From assembly GCF_018882245.1 (NCBI RefSeq), contig NZ_JACVOV010000001.1:806001-870000 (forward strand): a stretch of DNA of 64,000 nt, in the 5' to 3' direction. The DNA comes from Polynucleobacter sp. AP-Capit-er-40B-B4 (GTDB taxonomy: Bacteria > Pseudomonadota > Gammaproteobacteria > Burkholderiales > Burkholderiaceae). The notes beneath the pieces are model-generated. The model saw nothing but the letters and a program-made list of their open reading frames with translations. It ran no database searches and had not been told where the DNA came from. Positions 9,450-16,558 of this stretch are shown in pieces. Made by a program: the position numbers and the translations under genes. Numbering within the stretch: position 1 is the stretch's first letter; each line of letters begins with the position of its first letter.

Positions 9450-10241
9450 TTAGTGTGCGCCTCCCACTTCGCTAGATTGGGCAATAAATCCAGGAATGCG
9501 CGTTCTTTTCTCAATCAAAGCCATGGCACGATTCACTGCAAATGCCGAAGAGGCATACAGCAAAGTCACTGCTAAATAGATTTCGACTCCATGAGATGTC
9601 TCTTCTTGTGCCTGCATGGCAAATAAAGTGAGCTCTGGCACTGATACTGCAAATGCAACCGAAGAATTTTTGATTAAATTCATGCTCTCGGAAGTTAATG
9701 GCGGTATGACGATACGCAGCGCCATTGGCAAGATGACATAACGATAGCTTTGGAATGTGGTGAGACCTAATGCGGTAGCAGCCATACGTTGTCCGCTAGG
9801 TAAAGCCTGAATACCCGCCCTAACCTGCTCAGCAATCCGTGCAGAAGTAAAAAATCCTAAGGCGATACTCACTAGCCAATAGGAAGGCAGTGCTTTTAAT
9901 GGCAGAACAAATGCAGGGATAACGTGATACCAGAGAAAGACCTGAACAAGAATTGGAATATTGCGAAAAAGCTCCACCCAAGCAGTGGAAAGCCGTACCA
10001 GCCATCTATTGAGAGCACTGTCTTCAGGTAATGTGCGCAGGGTCCCCATGAGAGCGCCTAGAACCAGTGCAATTGCAAGGCCTAGCCCTGCTACAGCTAA
10101 AGTCCAGCCCCAGGCCTTGAGTAGCCAATCGAGATAACTGGGGTCTGCATTCTGACCTAGACCAAATATCGAGGAGATGCAGTGATCAACTACATCTCCG
10201 TCTAAGGTGCTTTTACAAAAAACACCTAAATCTAATGCCAT
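9450..10241 (-). CDS. gltJ: Polar amino acid ABC transporter permease (GltJ-like)
   Basis: The partner membrane subunit of the importer. Of 263 residues, an N-terminal periplasmic segment (about 1-40, with two cysteines) precedes five predicted helices. The EAA loop reads AATALGLTTFQSYRYVILP. The extra N-terminal part compared with GltK matches GltJ-type permeases. It sits 3 bases after the binding-protein gene. Confidence 0.92.
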   Translation of the reverse strand: MALDLGVFCKSTLDGDVVDHCISSIFGLGQNADPSYLDWLLKAWGWTLAVAGLGLAIALVLGALMGTLRTLPEDSALNRWLVRLSTAWVELFRNIPILVQVFLWYHVIPAFVLPLKALPSYWLVSIALGFFTSARIAEQVRAGIQALPSGQRMAATALGLTTFQSYRYVILPMALRIVIPPLTSESMNLIKNSSVAFAVSVPELTLFAMQAQEETSHGVEIYLAVTLLYASSAFAVNRAMALIEKRTRIPGFIAQSSEVGGAH

Positions 10242-10244
10242 GGT

Positions 10245-11153
10245 TTATTTCTTTTGATAATCTTCTGCGGGCTTGTCATTCAAGTTAGCCCATGCATTTT
10301 TGGTCGCAGGGGATAGCTCGAGACCCACCACAATATTTTTTGGCGGAATGGGAGACAAGAACCATTTATTCCAAAGCTTGGGCATATTGCCATTCTTCAC
10401 AATCTTGGCAATCGCATCATTCACAGCAGCCTTAAACTCAGGATCATCCTTGCGGACCATGATGGCGATTGGCTCTGTACTCAAGACCTCACCAACAATC
10501 TTGTAATCCTTAGGATTCTTAGAGTTGGCAATATTGCCGGCCAAGATAGAACCGTCCATCACAAAGGCGTCGGCACGGCCAGACTCCAAGAGCAAGAAGC
10601 TATCGGCATGGTCTTTACCAAATACTTCATCAAAGTTCACGCCATTGGCTTTTTCATGTTTGCGCAACAGTTGCACTGAAGTTGTACCAGTTGTAGTGGC
10701 AACTTTTTTACCGGCCAATTGAGAAATAGAATTAATTCCAGAATTGGCCTTCACTGCAATGCGCACTTCCTCAACATACAAAGTATTAGCAAAACCAACG
10801 TCTTTTGCTCGTGCCGTATTGTTAGTAGTGGTTCCGCACTCAATATCAATAGTGCCGTTTTGCATCAAGGGAACGCGGTTTTGAGAGGTAACTGGTTGAT
10901 AGTTAATGCGCAAAGTGCCCATCCCCAACTTATCCTTAATATCAGCCAAAATCATGCGGCAGATTTCCACATGGTAGCCATCAAAGCGACTATCCCCAGT
11001 GGTATAGGACATTGGAATAGAAGACTCACGGACACCCATAGTGATAGCGCCAGAGGATTTAACTTTGTCTAACGTGGGTGAGGCTGCAAACGAATTAGTA
11101 AATAGCAGAGCCAAAAATGTGAAGGCAGACGCCCTAAAAATAGTGGATTTCAT
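10245..11153 (-). CDS. gltI: Glutamate/aspartate-type periplasmic solute-binding protein
   Basis: A family 3 extracellular solute-binding protein. A Sec signal peptide (about residues 1-23, ending SFA) is followed by the two-lobed domain starting GAITMGVRESSIPMSY. The FDGYHVEIC segment and the hinge KKVATTTGTTSVQLL are typical of the GltI/glutamate-aspartate group. Specificity for glutamate or aspartate is inferred from family similarity and from co-location with gltJKL; related amino acids are possible. Confidence 0.9.
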   Translation of the reverse strand: MKSTIFRASAFTFLALLFTNSFAASPTLDKVKSSGAITMGVRESSIPMSYTTGDSRFDGYHVEICRMILADIKDKLGMGTLRINYQPVTSQNRVPLMQNGTIDIECGTTTNNTARAKDVGFANTLYVEEVRIAVKANSGINSISQLAGKKVATTTGTTSVQLLRKHEKANGVNFDEVFGKDHADSFLLLESGRADAFVMDGSILAGNIANSKNPKDYKIVGEVLSTEPIAIMVRKDDPEFKAAVNDAIAKIVKNGNMPKLWNKWFLSPIPPKNIVVGLELSPATKNAWANLNDKPAEDYQKK

Positions 11154-11166
11154 CAGAAGATTCCTT

Positions 11167-11520
11167 TTAATCTAACTTTGCAGCCTTAACAACACACTTC
11201 CCCAGACCGGCGAAGTAGTCTCTTGCTTTAGGGGTTAACTCCAAATACTTCTTGCGACCATCAACATCATCGCCATAACGAATATAGCCCTGCTTTTGCA
11301 GGTTACTTAAACGCCTGTGTAGTGTTGCAGGAGATCCAATCTTGCTGAGATAAATCGCCTCTGAAACAAGCAAAGGCTTGTTATCAAGATAGTGAATTGC
11401 GACTAAATCCAGTAATTTCTTTTCTGTGGCATCTAAGCGAAAGAGATCTGATGCCCCTTCAAGCGCTTCAAGCAGTCTCACAAGCCGTAAATAGGCGTTT
11501 GCAATGATTACAGGTTTCAA
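11167..11520 (-). CDS. MarR-like winged-helix regulator
   Basis: A 117-residue protein with a winged helix-turn-helix: a helical start, SKIGSPATLHRRLSNLQKQGYI as helix-turn-recognition helix, and a short wing (DDVDGRKKYLELTPKARDYF) typical of MarR proteins. It lies 13 bases upstream of gltI on the same strand, so it is probably the first gene of a regulator-importer operon. An AT-rich inverted repeat (11549-11575) lies in front of its start and may be its operator. The ligand is unknown. Confidence 0.8.
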   Translation of the reverse strand: MKPVIIANAYLRLVRLLEALEGASDLFRLDATEKKLLDLVAIHYLDNKPLLVSEAIYLSKIGSPATLHRRLSNLQKQGYIRYGDDVDGRKKYLELTPKARDYFAGLGKCVVKAAKLD

Positions 11521-11548
11521 TTTTTTAGTCTCATATATTGTTTTCTCT

Positions 11549-11575
11549 CACTTTATATCAAATATATAAAAAGTG
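11549..11575. promoter_or_regulatory. AT-rich inverted repeat, possible operator
   Basis: CACTTTATAT (11549-11558) and ATATAAAAAGTG (11564-11575) form an imperfect dyad with two extra bases on the right. It lies 29 bases upstream of the MarR-like gene start and between it and the divergent orphan membrane gene. The position fits autoregulation, but no binding has been shown. Confidence 0.45.
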
Positions 11576-11639
11576 TAAGGGTTAGCTCTCTATTTATGCT
11601 CGCTTACCACCTCTATAATAGTTATAAAGGTTATATATA

Positions 11640-12182
11640 TTGAATAACATACTCCAAAAAATATCCATTGTTTTCTCTATAGTTGTACTTTGGATACTAT
11701 GTGACTACCTCAATATTTACCTTCTGAAGCTATTTCAAATTCATGACTTTCTTTACGCCATCTATTTGCTAGCTGGCTTTAGATTGCTAGCGGTTATTTT
11801 ATTTGGATGGGTAGGGGTTTTGGGGATTTTTCTAGGTTACCTACTTTCTGGTTACTTCCTAAGAGGATTTGATATTCAGGATGCAATCTGTCTGGGGGGG
11901 CTCTCCTCTATTGCCCCTTATATTGCCTACCAAATATGGAAAATAATCCTCAAGAAAACGAATGACTTCCTCAATGTCAACTTTATTGACCTCTTTTACT
12001 TAATTATGCTCAGCAGCACTATTAGCGCTGTATTTAGATCAAGCTATCTCATAGGTATCGACAAAAATGTTGATTCGAGCATACTTCTCGCTACATTTGC
12101 AGCCAATGTAAGTGGGTCAATAATTTTTCTATTTGGGCTCAAGGCCCTATTTAATCTATTAAGACGGTTATTTTTAAAATAA
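11640..12182 (+). CDS. Orphan multi-pass membrane protein
   Basis: I do not recognise the family. The 180-residue protein is very hydrophobic, with about five membrane segments (near residues 10-28, 38-57, 58-78, 112-130 and 150-170) and a lysine- and arginine-rich end. The glycine-containing loop GWVGVLGIFLGYLLSG and the AANVSGSIIFLFGLK end recall membrane sensor (MASE1-like) domains without any output domain; that is only an impression. The start is TTG at 11640 with AAAGG at 11626-11630 in front. It is AT-rich compared with the neighbouring porin and begins the accessory region. Confidence 0.6.
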   Translation: MNNILQKISIVFSIVVLWILCDYLNIYLLKLFQIHDFLYAIYLLAGFRLLAVILFGWVGVLGIFLGYLLSGYFLRGFDIQDAICLGGLSSIAPYIAYQIWKIILKKTNDFLNVNFIDLFYLIMLSSTISAVFRSSYLIGIDKNVDSSILLATFAANVSGSIIFLFGLKALFNLLRRLFLK

Positions 12183-12209
12183 CTAAATAGTGCTTTAAAT
12201 CTTCATTCC

Positions 12210-13604
12210 TTAATATTTGGAGATTTAAAGAATGAAAAAATCGCTATTAGCAGTTGCAGCTATCGGTGCATTTGCATCTGCTGCTCAAGCTCAGTCCAGC
12301 GTGACTGTATACGGTATTATCGACGCCGGTTATATCGGCTCTAACGCACGTGAAGGTTCAGTTAATGCGGCTTCTGGTCAAGCATTGAAGATTCAAAAGT
12401 CTGCTTTTGGTCAATCTGCTGAGCAAACTTCACGTTTGGGTTTCAAAGGTACTGAAGACTTAGGCGGCGGCGCTTCTGCTTTCTTTACTGTTGAACTCGG
12501 TTTGACACCACAAAACTCAGAATTGTCTGGTGGTACTGCTGAAGATCGTCCACAACGTACAACTAACGCTTCTGGCTCTGCTATTGATAACCGTCAATCA
12601 TTTGTTGGTGTTAAAAAGAATGGTGTTGGTCAATTCGCATTCGGTCGTCAATACACTCCTATGTTTAACACTGGTGCTGCTACATCTCCTGGTCAATACA
12701 ACAACGTAGTTGGTGACTTGGTTTACACATCTGGTAGCGCATTCGCTACTGGCACTGCTACTGGCAACGGCACTAACAACGGTATCGGCTTCACAAACCG
12801 TGCCTCTAACGCATTGACTCTTCAGTCAGACACATTTGCTGGCTTCCAAGTTGGCGGTTTGTATGCAGCTAACAACCAAAACCAAACTGAATTATCTGCT
12901 CCTGGCGCAAACGGAAATCAAGCTAACTACTCTGGTAACGGTGGTAACACTAACTGGGGTGGCTGGGGCTTGAACGGTAGCTTCACATGGCAGAAATTGT
13001 ATGTTGGTGTTGCTTACCAGTCATTTAAGACTCAGTACAGCACTGGTGTATATACTGGTTACAGCGTAGCTAACGTGGGTTCACCTGCTGCTACTTCTGG
13101 TCAAGTTGTTGGCAACGGTCAACTCTTCCCAGCTGCTCAGATCTCTGACAAGCAAACTTTGGTTGGCGCAACTTATGACTTCGGTATCTTGAAGGCATAC
13201 GCACAATGGGTTGGTCGTAAAGTTCAAAATGATTACAATACCCCTGGTGCGGCTACACCTACATACGCTGGTCAACCAACTGTTGCCGCCCAAGGTGCTG
13301 GTGAGCAGTTAAACCGTACTGCACAGCAGATCGGTGTTCGTAGCTACATCACTCCAACAATCGAGTCATGGGCTTCTGTTGGTACAGGTAAGGTAAAAGC
13401 AACATACCTAAATCAGTCTGCTAACTTCTTTGGTTATCAGTTGGGTTCAAACTACTACCTCAGCAAGCGCACAAACTTGTACGCAATCTACGGTCAGACA
13501 CAAACATCAAGCTCTTCCATTACTGGAAACGTTGGTGCCGGTGCTAACCAATACGCTGTTGGCGTACGTCACACTTTCTAATTTCTGGCTAGCGTAAGCT
13601 AGTT
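12210..13604 (+). repeat. Left copy of long inverted porin repeat
   Basis: This block contains the first porin gene with its ribosome binding region and the first 23 bases after its stop codon. It matches the block at 15020-16372 in opposite orientation. Similarity begins around TTAAT/TTTGGAG upstream of the ATG and ends at a shared CTAGC-GTAA-GCTAG dyad (13589-13602). Divergence inside the block is concentrated in stretches encoding surface loops. Confidence 0.85.
12232..13581 (+). CDS. Gram-negative trimeric porin (copy 1)
   Basis: An outer-membrane general diffusion porin of the Burkholderiales OmpC-like type. The signal peptide (residues 1-20, ending AQA) is followed by SSVTVYG, the first strand. 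The domain ends in VGVRHTF, the C-terminal aromatic needed for barrel assembly. The FKGTEDLGGGASAFFTVE and GRQYTP segments are family hallmarks. The 449-residue product differs from the facing copy mainly at about residues 41-52, 170-186, 222-238, 275-300, 335-358 and 430-440, which should be loops. Codon use is biased as in highly expressed genes. A strong terminator follows. Confidence 0.95.
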   Translation: MKKSLLAVAAIGAFASAAQAQSSVTVYGIIDAGYIGSNAREGSVNAASGQALKIQKSAFGQSAEQTSRLGFKGTEDLGGGASAFFTVELGLTPQNSELSGGTAEDRPQRTTNASGSAIDNRQSFVGVKKNGVGQFAFGRQYTPMFNTGAATSPGQYNNVVGDLVYTSGSAFATGTATGNGTNNGIGFTNRASNALTLQSDTFAGFQVGGLYAANNQNQTELSAPGANGNQANYSGNGGNTNWGGWGLNGSFTWQKLYVGVAYQSFKTQYSTGVYTGYSVANVGSPAATSGQVVGNGQLFPAAQISDKQTLVGATYDFGILKAYAQWVGRKVQNDYNTPGAATPTYAGQPTVAAQGAGEQLNRTAQQIGVRSYITPTIESWASVGTGKVKATYLNQSANFFGYQLGSNYYLSKRTNLYAIYGQTQTSSSSITGNVGAGANQYAVGVRHTF

Positions 13605-13620
13605 TTAGATTAGATCTAAA

Positions 13621-13645
13621 AACCACCCTTCGGGGTGGTTTTTTT
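13621..13645 (+). terminator. Rho-independent terminator of porin copy 1
   Basis: AACCACCC (13621-13628), TTCG loop, GGGTGGTT (13633-13640), then five more T (13641-13645). The hairpin lies 40 bases after the porin stop codon and just outside the shared inverted block. Confidence 0.9.
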
Positions 13646-13689
13646 ATGAAAATTTTTTAGAATCAATCTTATAGTTAATGTTGATAATT

Positions 13690-13719
13690 GTTACAAATAC
13701 CCATACTAGTATTTGTAAC
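13690..13719. repeat. Perfect 11-8-11 inverted repeat before the recombinase gene
   Basis: GTTACAAATAC (13690-13700) and GTATTTGTAAC (13709-13719) are perfect inverted copies around an 8-base spacer CCATACTA. Arms of this length with a 6-8 base spacer are typical of tyrosine recombinase core sites, and the site lies 35 bases upstream of such a gene. It could instead be an operator or transcription hairpin. No second copy was found in this window. Confidence 0.7.
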
Positions 13720-13752
13720 TTAGTTGTAAAAACACATCATATTTATAACTAA
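13720..13752. repeat. Second inverted repeat abutting the first
   Basis: TTAGTTGTAAA (13720-13730) and TTTATAACTAA (13742-13752) pair with one mismatch around an 11-base spacer. It begins immediately after the first dyad and ends two bases before the recombinase ATG, so it lies in the probable untranslated leader. An operator role or accessory recombinase arm site are both possible. Confidence 0.5.
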
Positions 13753-13754
13753 AT

Positions 13755-14936
13755 ATGATTTTTACTTACACACCATCATCTAATAACTCTCACGCAGCCA
13801 ACGATGACTGCGCCCATGACTCCTATGGGAAATTTAAGCCCTTTGATCACAAGGCTTCAAACTCAGCATTCAAAATATCAAAAGTTAAACACCCCCTATC
13901 TACATTTGAGACATTTTCTACTCTAGCTGAGAAGGCTCTTGATAGAGAAATTCAAAAACATATTGCTGGTGACATTACCAAGCAAACTCTAGGAATGTTT
14001 AGAAGCAGACTAAGGGCAATGTTATTGCCCTATTTTGGCAAATTTAATGTTGCAGAGATTCGCTATGAAGATATAGCTGGGTTTATTAATTACCTCTATG
14101 AGCATGACATTAAGCCGGTAACCATCAAACAGTATCTGGGTCTATTACGTAGAATTTTGGTGCTAGCGCTAGAAAAAGAAATCATCCTCAAGGTTCCACT
14201 ATTCCCAAAGATCAAAGCAAAAAGTATTCCCAGGGGAAGCTTTACATGCACTGAATATCGAAAAATTTTGAGCACGAGTCGAGCAATTGCCTCCAGCGAT
14301 CAATACATCATAACTAGTCATCGAAGCACTTCTGGTGGTGCCTATATTAAGCGTGAAACGGTACCCCGGGAAATGACTTGGTTAATTCAGTTTATGGTCA
14401 ACTCGTTTGTAAGACCCGTAGATATCAAGTTGATTCAACATAAACATATCGAGACTATCGTAGGAAATAACACTTACCTTCGTCTAAATCTCCCAAAAAC
14501 AAAGGGCCATACTGGCCAAATCGTCACATTGAGATCGGCTAAGTATATATATGATCGCCTTAAGCGCTATCAACTAGCTAGGGGCTATGGATCTCCAAAT
14601 GATTATCTCTTTTTACCAGAGGCTAAAGATAGGCAAGGAGCTATTCAATTAATCTCCAATCACTTCAGAAAAATATTGGCATCAAGCGGGCTATCTAAGG
14701 GGCAGGAGGGGCAAACAAGAACGCTTTATAGCTTAAGGCATACAGCCATTACATTTAGACTTCTATACGGCAAGGGGATTGACTTGTTAACACTTGCGCG
14801 TAATGCACGCACATCAGTAGAAATGATTGAGCGCTTCTATTCATCCAATCTTACCGCTGAGATGAATATTGAAATGCTTCAATCAAAGAGAACGACTGTA
14901 AACGTGTCAAGAACACAATTTTATCTATCGCCCTAA
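13755..14936 (+). CDS. Tyrosine site-specific recombinase (phage-type integrase family)
   Basis: A 393-residue tyrosine recombinase. Residues about 51-145 form the SAM-like core-binding domain and 160-365 the catalytic domain. Catalytic residues visible are R220 (SFVRPVD), K250 (LPKTKGHTG), R328 in YSLRHT (Y325 replaces the usual first His of HxxR), N350 where His or Trp is common, and the nucleophile Y362 in MIERFYSS. The enzyme therefore looks intact but is a variant. The first 50 residues are low in recognisable domains. No strong ribosome binding site precedes the ATG. Codon use and AT content differ sharply from the flanking porins. No excisionase, phage structural gene or tRNA adjoins it. 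Confidence 0.88.
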   Translation: MIFTYTPSSNNSHAANDDCAHDSYGKFKPFDHKASNSAFKISKVKHPLSTFETFSTLAEKALDREIQKHIAGDITKQTLGMFRSRLRAMLLPYFGKFNVAEIRYEDIAGFINYLYEHDIKPVTIKQYLGLLRRILVLALEKEIILKVPLFPKIKAKSIPRGSFTCTEYRKILSTSRAIASSDQYIITSHRSTSGGAYIKRETVPREMTWLIQFMVNSFVRPVDIKLIQHKHIETIVGNNTYLRLNLPKTKGHTGQIVTLRSAKYIYDRLKRYQLARGYGSPNDYLFLPEAKDRQGAIQLISNHFRKILASSGLSKGQEGQTRTLYSLRHTAITFRLLYGKGIDLLTLARNARTSVEMIERFYSSNLTAEMNIEMLQSKRTTVNVSRTQFYLSP

Positions 14937-14960
14937 TTAAGCTCTTTTTATATTGAGCCA

Positions 14961-14996
14961 ATAAAGAAAAAACCCGCTGTGTTGCCACAGCGGGTT
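14961..14996 (-). terminator. Rho-independent terminator of porin copy 2
   Basis: AACCCGCTGTG (14971-14981), loop TTGC, CACAGCGGGTT (14986-14996). On the minus strand the hairpin is followed by a T-rich stretch (complement of 14961-14970), so it terminates porin copy 2. The stem could also stop plus-strand reading from the recombinase gene. It is unlike the terminator of copy 1. Confidence 0.88.
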
Positions 14997-15019
14997 AATT
15001 TAATGCCTAACTAATTCTT

Positions 15020-16372
15020 AACTAGCTTACGCTAGCCAGTAATTAGAAAGTGTGACGTACGCCAACAGCGTATTGGTTAGCACCCATGCCAGCACCAGCG
15101 TTTGCGCTTGTGCTAGATGTTTGTTGCTGACCGTAGATAGCGTACAAGTTTGTGCGCTTGCTGAGGTAGTAGTTTGAACCTAACTGATAACCGAAGAAGT
15201 TAGATGTTGCAGCATTGTAAGTAGCCTTAACTTTACCTGTACCAACTGAAGCCCAAGCCTCAACTGTTGGAGTGATGTAGCTACGAACACCGATTTGCTG
15301 TGCATTACGGTTTAATTGCTCGCCTGCACCAACAGTAGCGGAAGTTACGTAGTCGTTTTGTACTTTACGACCAACCCATTGTGCGTATGCCTTCAAGATA
15401 CCGAAGTCATAAGTTGCACCAGCCAAAGTCTGTTTGTCAGAGATTTGAGCTGCTGAGAACAATGCGCTCGCTGGAATAGTTTGACCAGTAGTTGAAGCTG
15501 CTGAACCAACGTTAGTGATAGTAGCTCCACCAACTACGCCAGTGTTGTACTGAGTCTTAAATGACTGGTAAGCAACGCCAACATACAATTTCTGCCATGT
15601 GAAGCTACCGTTCAAGCCCCAACCACCATAGTTAGTGTTACCACCACCAGCTGCAGCAGATGTTGTGCCTGGAGTAGCAATCTCAGTTTGGTTTTGGTTG
15701 TTCATTGAATACATACCACCAACTACAAAGCCTGCAAAGTTGTCAGACTGAGCTGTCAATGAGTTAGAAGCGCGGTTTGTAAAGCCTAAACCGTTGTTGT
15801 TACCGTTAACTGTGCTTCCAGAACCGTATACAGATGATGAACCTAGGTATACAACGTCACCAATGATGTTGTTGTATTGACCAGGAGATGTAGCAGCACC
15901 AGTGTTAAATACTGGAGTGTATTGACGACCGAATGCGAATTGGCCGATACCGTTCTTTTTCAAACCAACAAATGATTGACGGTTATCAATAGTAGAGCCA
16001 GAAGCATTAGTTGTTTTTTGGATGCGATCTTCTGCAGTGCCACCAGACAAGTTAGAGTTTTGTGGTGTCAAACCGAGTTCAACAGTAAAGAAAGCAGAAG
16101 CGCCGCCGCCTAAGTCTTCAGTACCTTTGAAACCCAAACGTGAAGTTTGCTCAGCTGATTGACCGAAAGCAGACTTTTGAATCTTTTGCACTTGGTTGTT
16201 TTGACCAGCAGCAGATGCAACTGTGCCTTCACGTGCGTTAGAACCGATGTAACCAACGTCCAAGATACCGTATACGGTTACGCTGGACTGAGCTTGAGCA
16301 GCAGATGCAAATGCACCGATAGCTGCAACTGCTAATAGCGATTTTTTCATTCTTTAAATCTCCAAAAATTAA
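15020..16372 (-). repeat. Right copy of long inverted porin repeat
   Basis: The partner of 12210-13604 in reverse orientation. It includes the same TTTGGAGATTTAAAGA leader before the ATG and the same CTAGC-dyad (15022-15035) after the stop codon. The first 60 or so bases of the two coding regions are nearly identical. The blocks flank a unique 1.4 kb segment holding the two terminators, the dyads and the recombinase. Confidence 0.85.
15043..16350 (-). CDS. Gram-negative trimeric porin (copy 2)
   Basis: A second porin of the same family, 435 residues, with the same signal peptide and the same C-terminal VGVRHTF strand as copy 1. Barrel strands are almost identical (for example GLNGSFTWQKLYVGVAYQSF and DFGILKAYAQWVGRKVQND), whereas predicted loops differ in length and sequence (around 40-55, 168-184, 218-232, 265-290 and 320-330). 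It reads toward copy 1, with the recombinase gene between their 3' ends. The pair probably arose by inverted duplication and then diverged in surface loops. Confidence 0.95.
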   Translation of the reverse strand: MKKSLLAVAAIGAFASAAQAQSSVTVYGILDVGYIGSNAREGTVASAAGQNNQVQKIQKSAFGQSAEQTSRLGFKGTEDLGGGASAFFTVELGLTPQNSNLSGGTAEDRIQKTTNASGSTIDNRQSFVGLKKNGIGQFAFGRQYTPVFNTGAATSPGQYNNIIGDVVYLGSSSVYGSGSTVNGNNNGLGFTNRASNSLTAQSDNFAGFVVGGMYSMNNQNQTEIATPGTTSAAAGGGNTNYGGWGLNGSFTWQKLYVGVAYQSFKTQYNTGVVGGATITNVGSAASTTGQTIPASALFSAAQISDKQTLAGATYDFGILKAYAQWVGRKVQNDYVTSATVGAGEQLNRNAQQIGVRSYITPTVEAWASVGTGKVKATYNAATSNFFGYQLGSNYYLSKRTNLYAIYGQQQTSSTSANAGAGMGANQYAVGVRHTF

Positions 16373-16558
16373 AAGTAATGCCCAAATAAAACTGGGACCT
16401 ACGAATTTTGCTTCTTTTGCCCCGCTAGACTGGGGGTCAGGGTATTTAGGAGCTCTTTTTGCTTGTCAAAAGGTAGTTTTTTGGCTTTCTTCGTTGTATC
16501 TCGGCAACAAGACCCCTCTTTTCTGTCTTTTATGGGCTCTAGATGCCAAAATTGTCAT

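Noticed and set aside
13081..13293. 70-residue minus-strand reading frame inside porin copy 1
   Set aside because: It lies wholly opposite a highly conserved, codon-biased porin gene and has no recognisable domain or ribosome binding site.
12210..16372. Prophage or genomic island around the integrase
   Set aside because: No phage structural, replication or lysis genes, no tRNA target and no direct repeats at the borders were seen. Flanking genes are chromosomal housekeeping.
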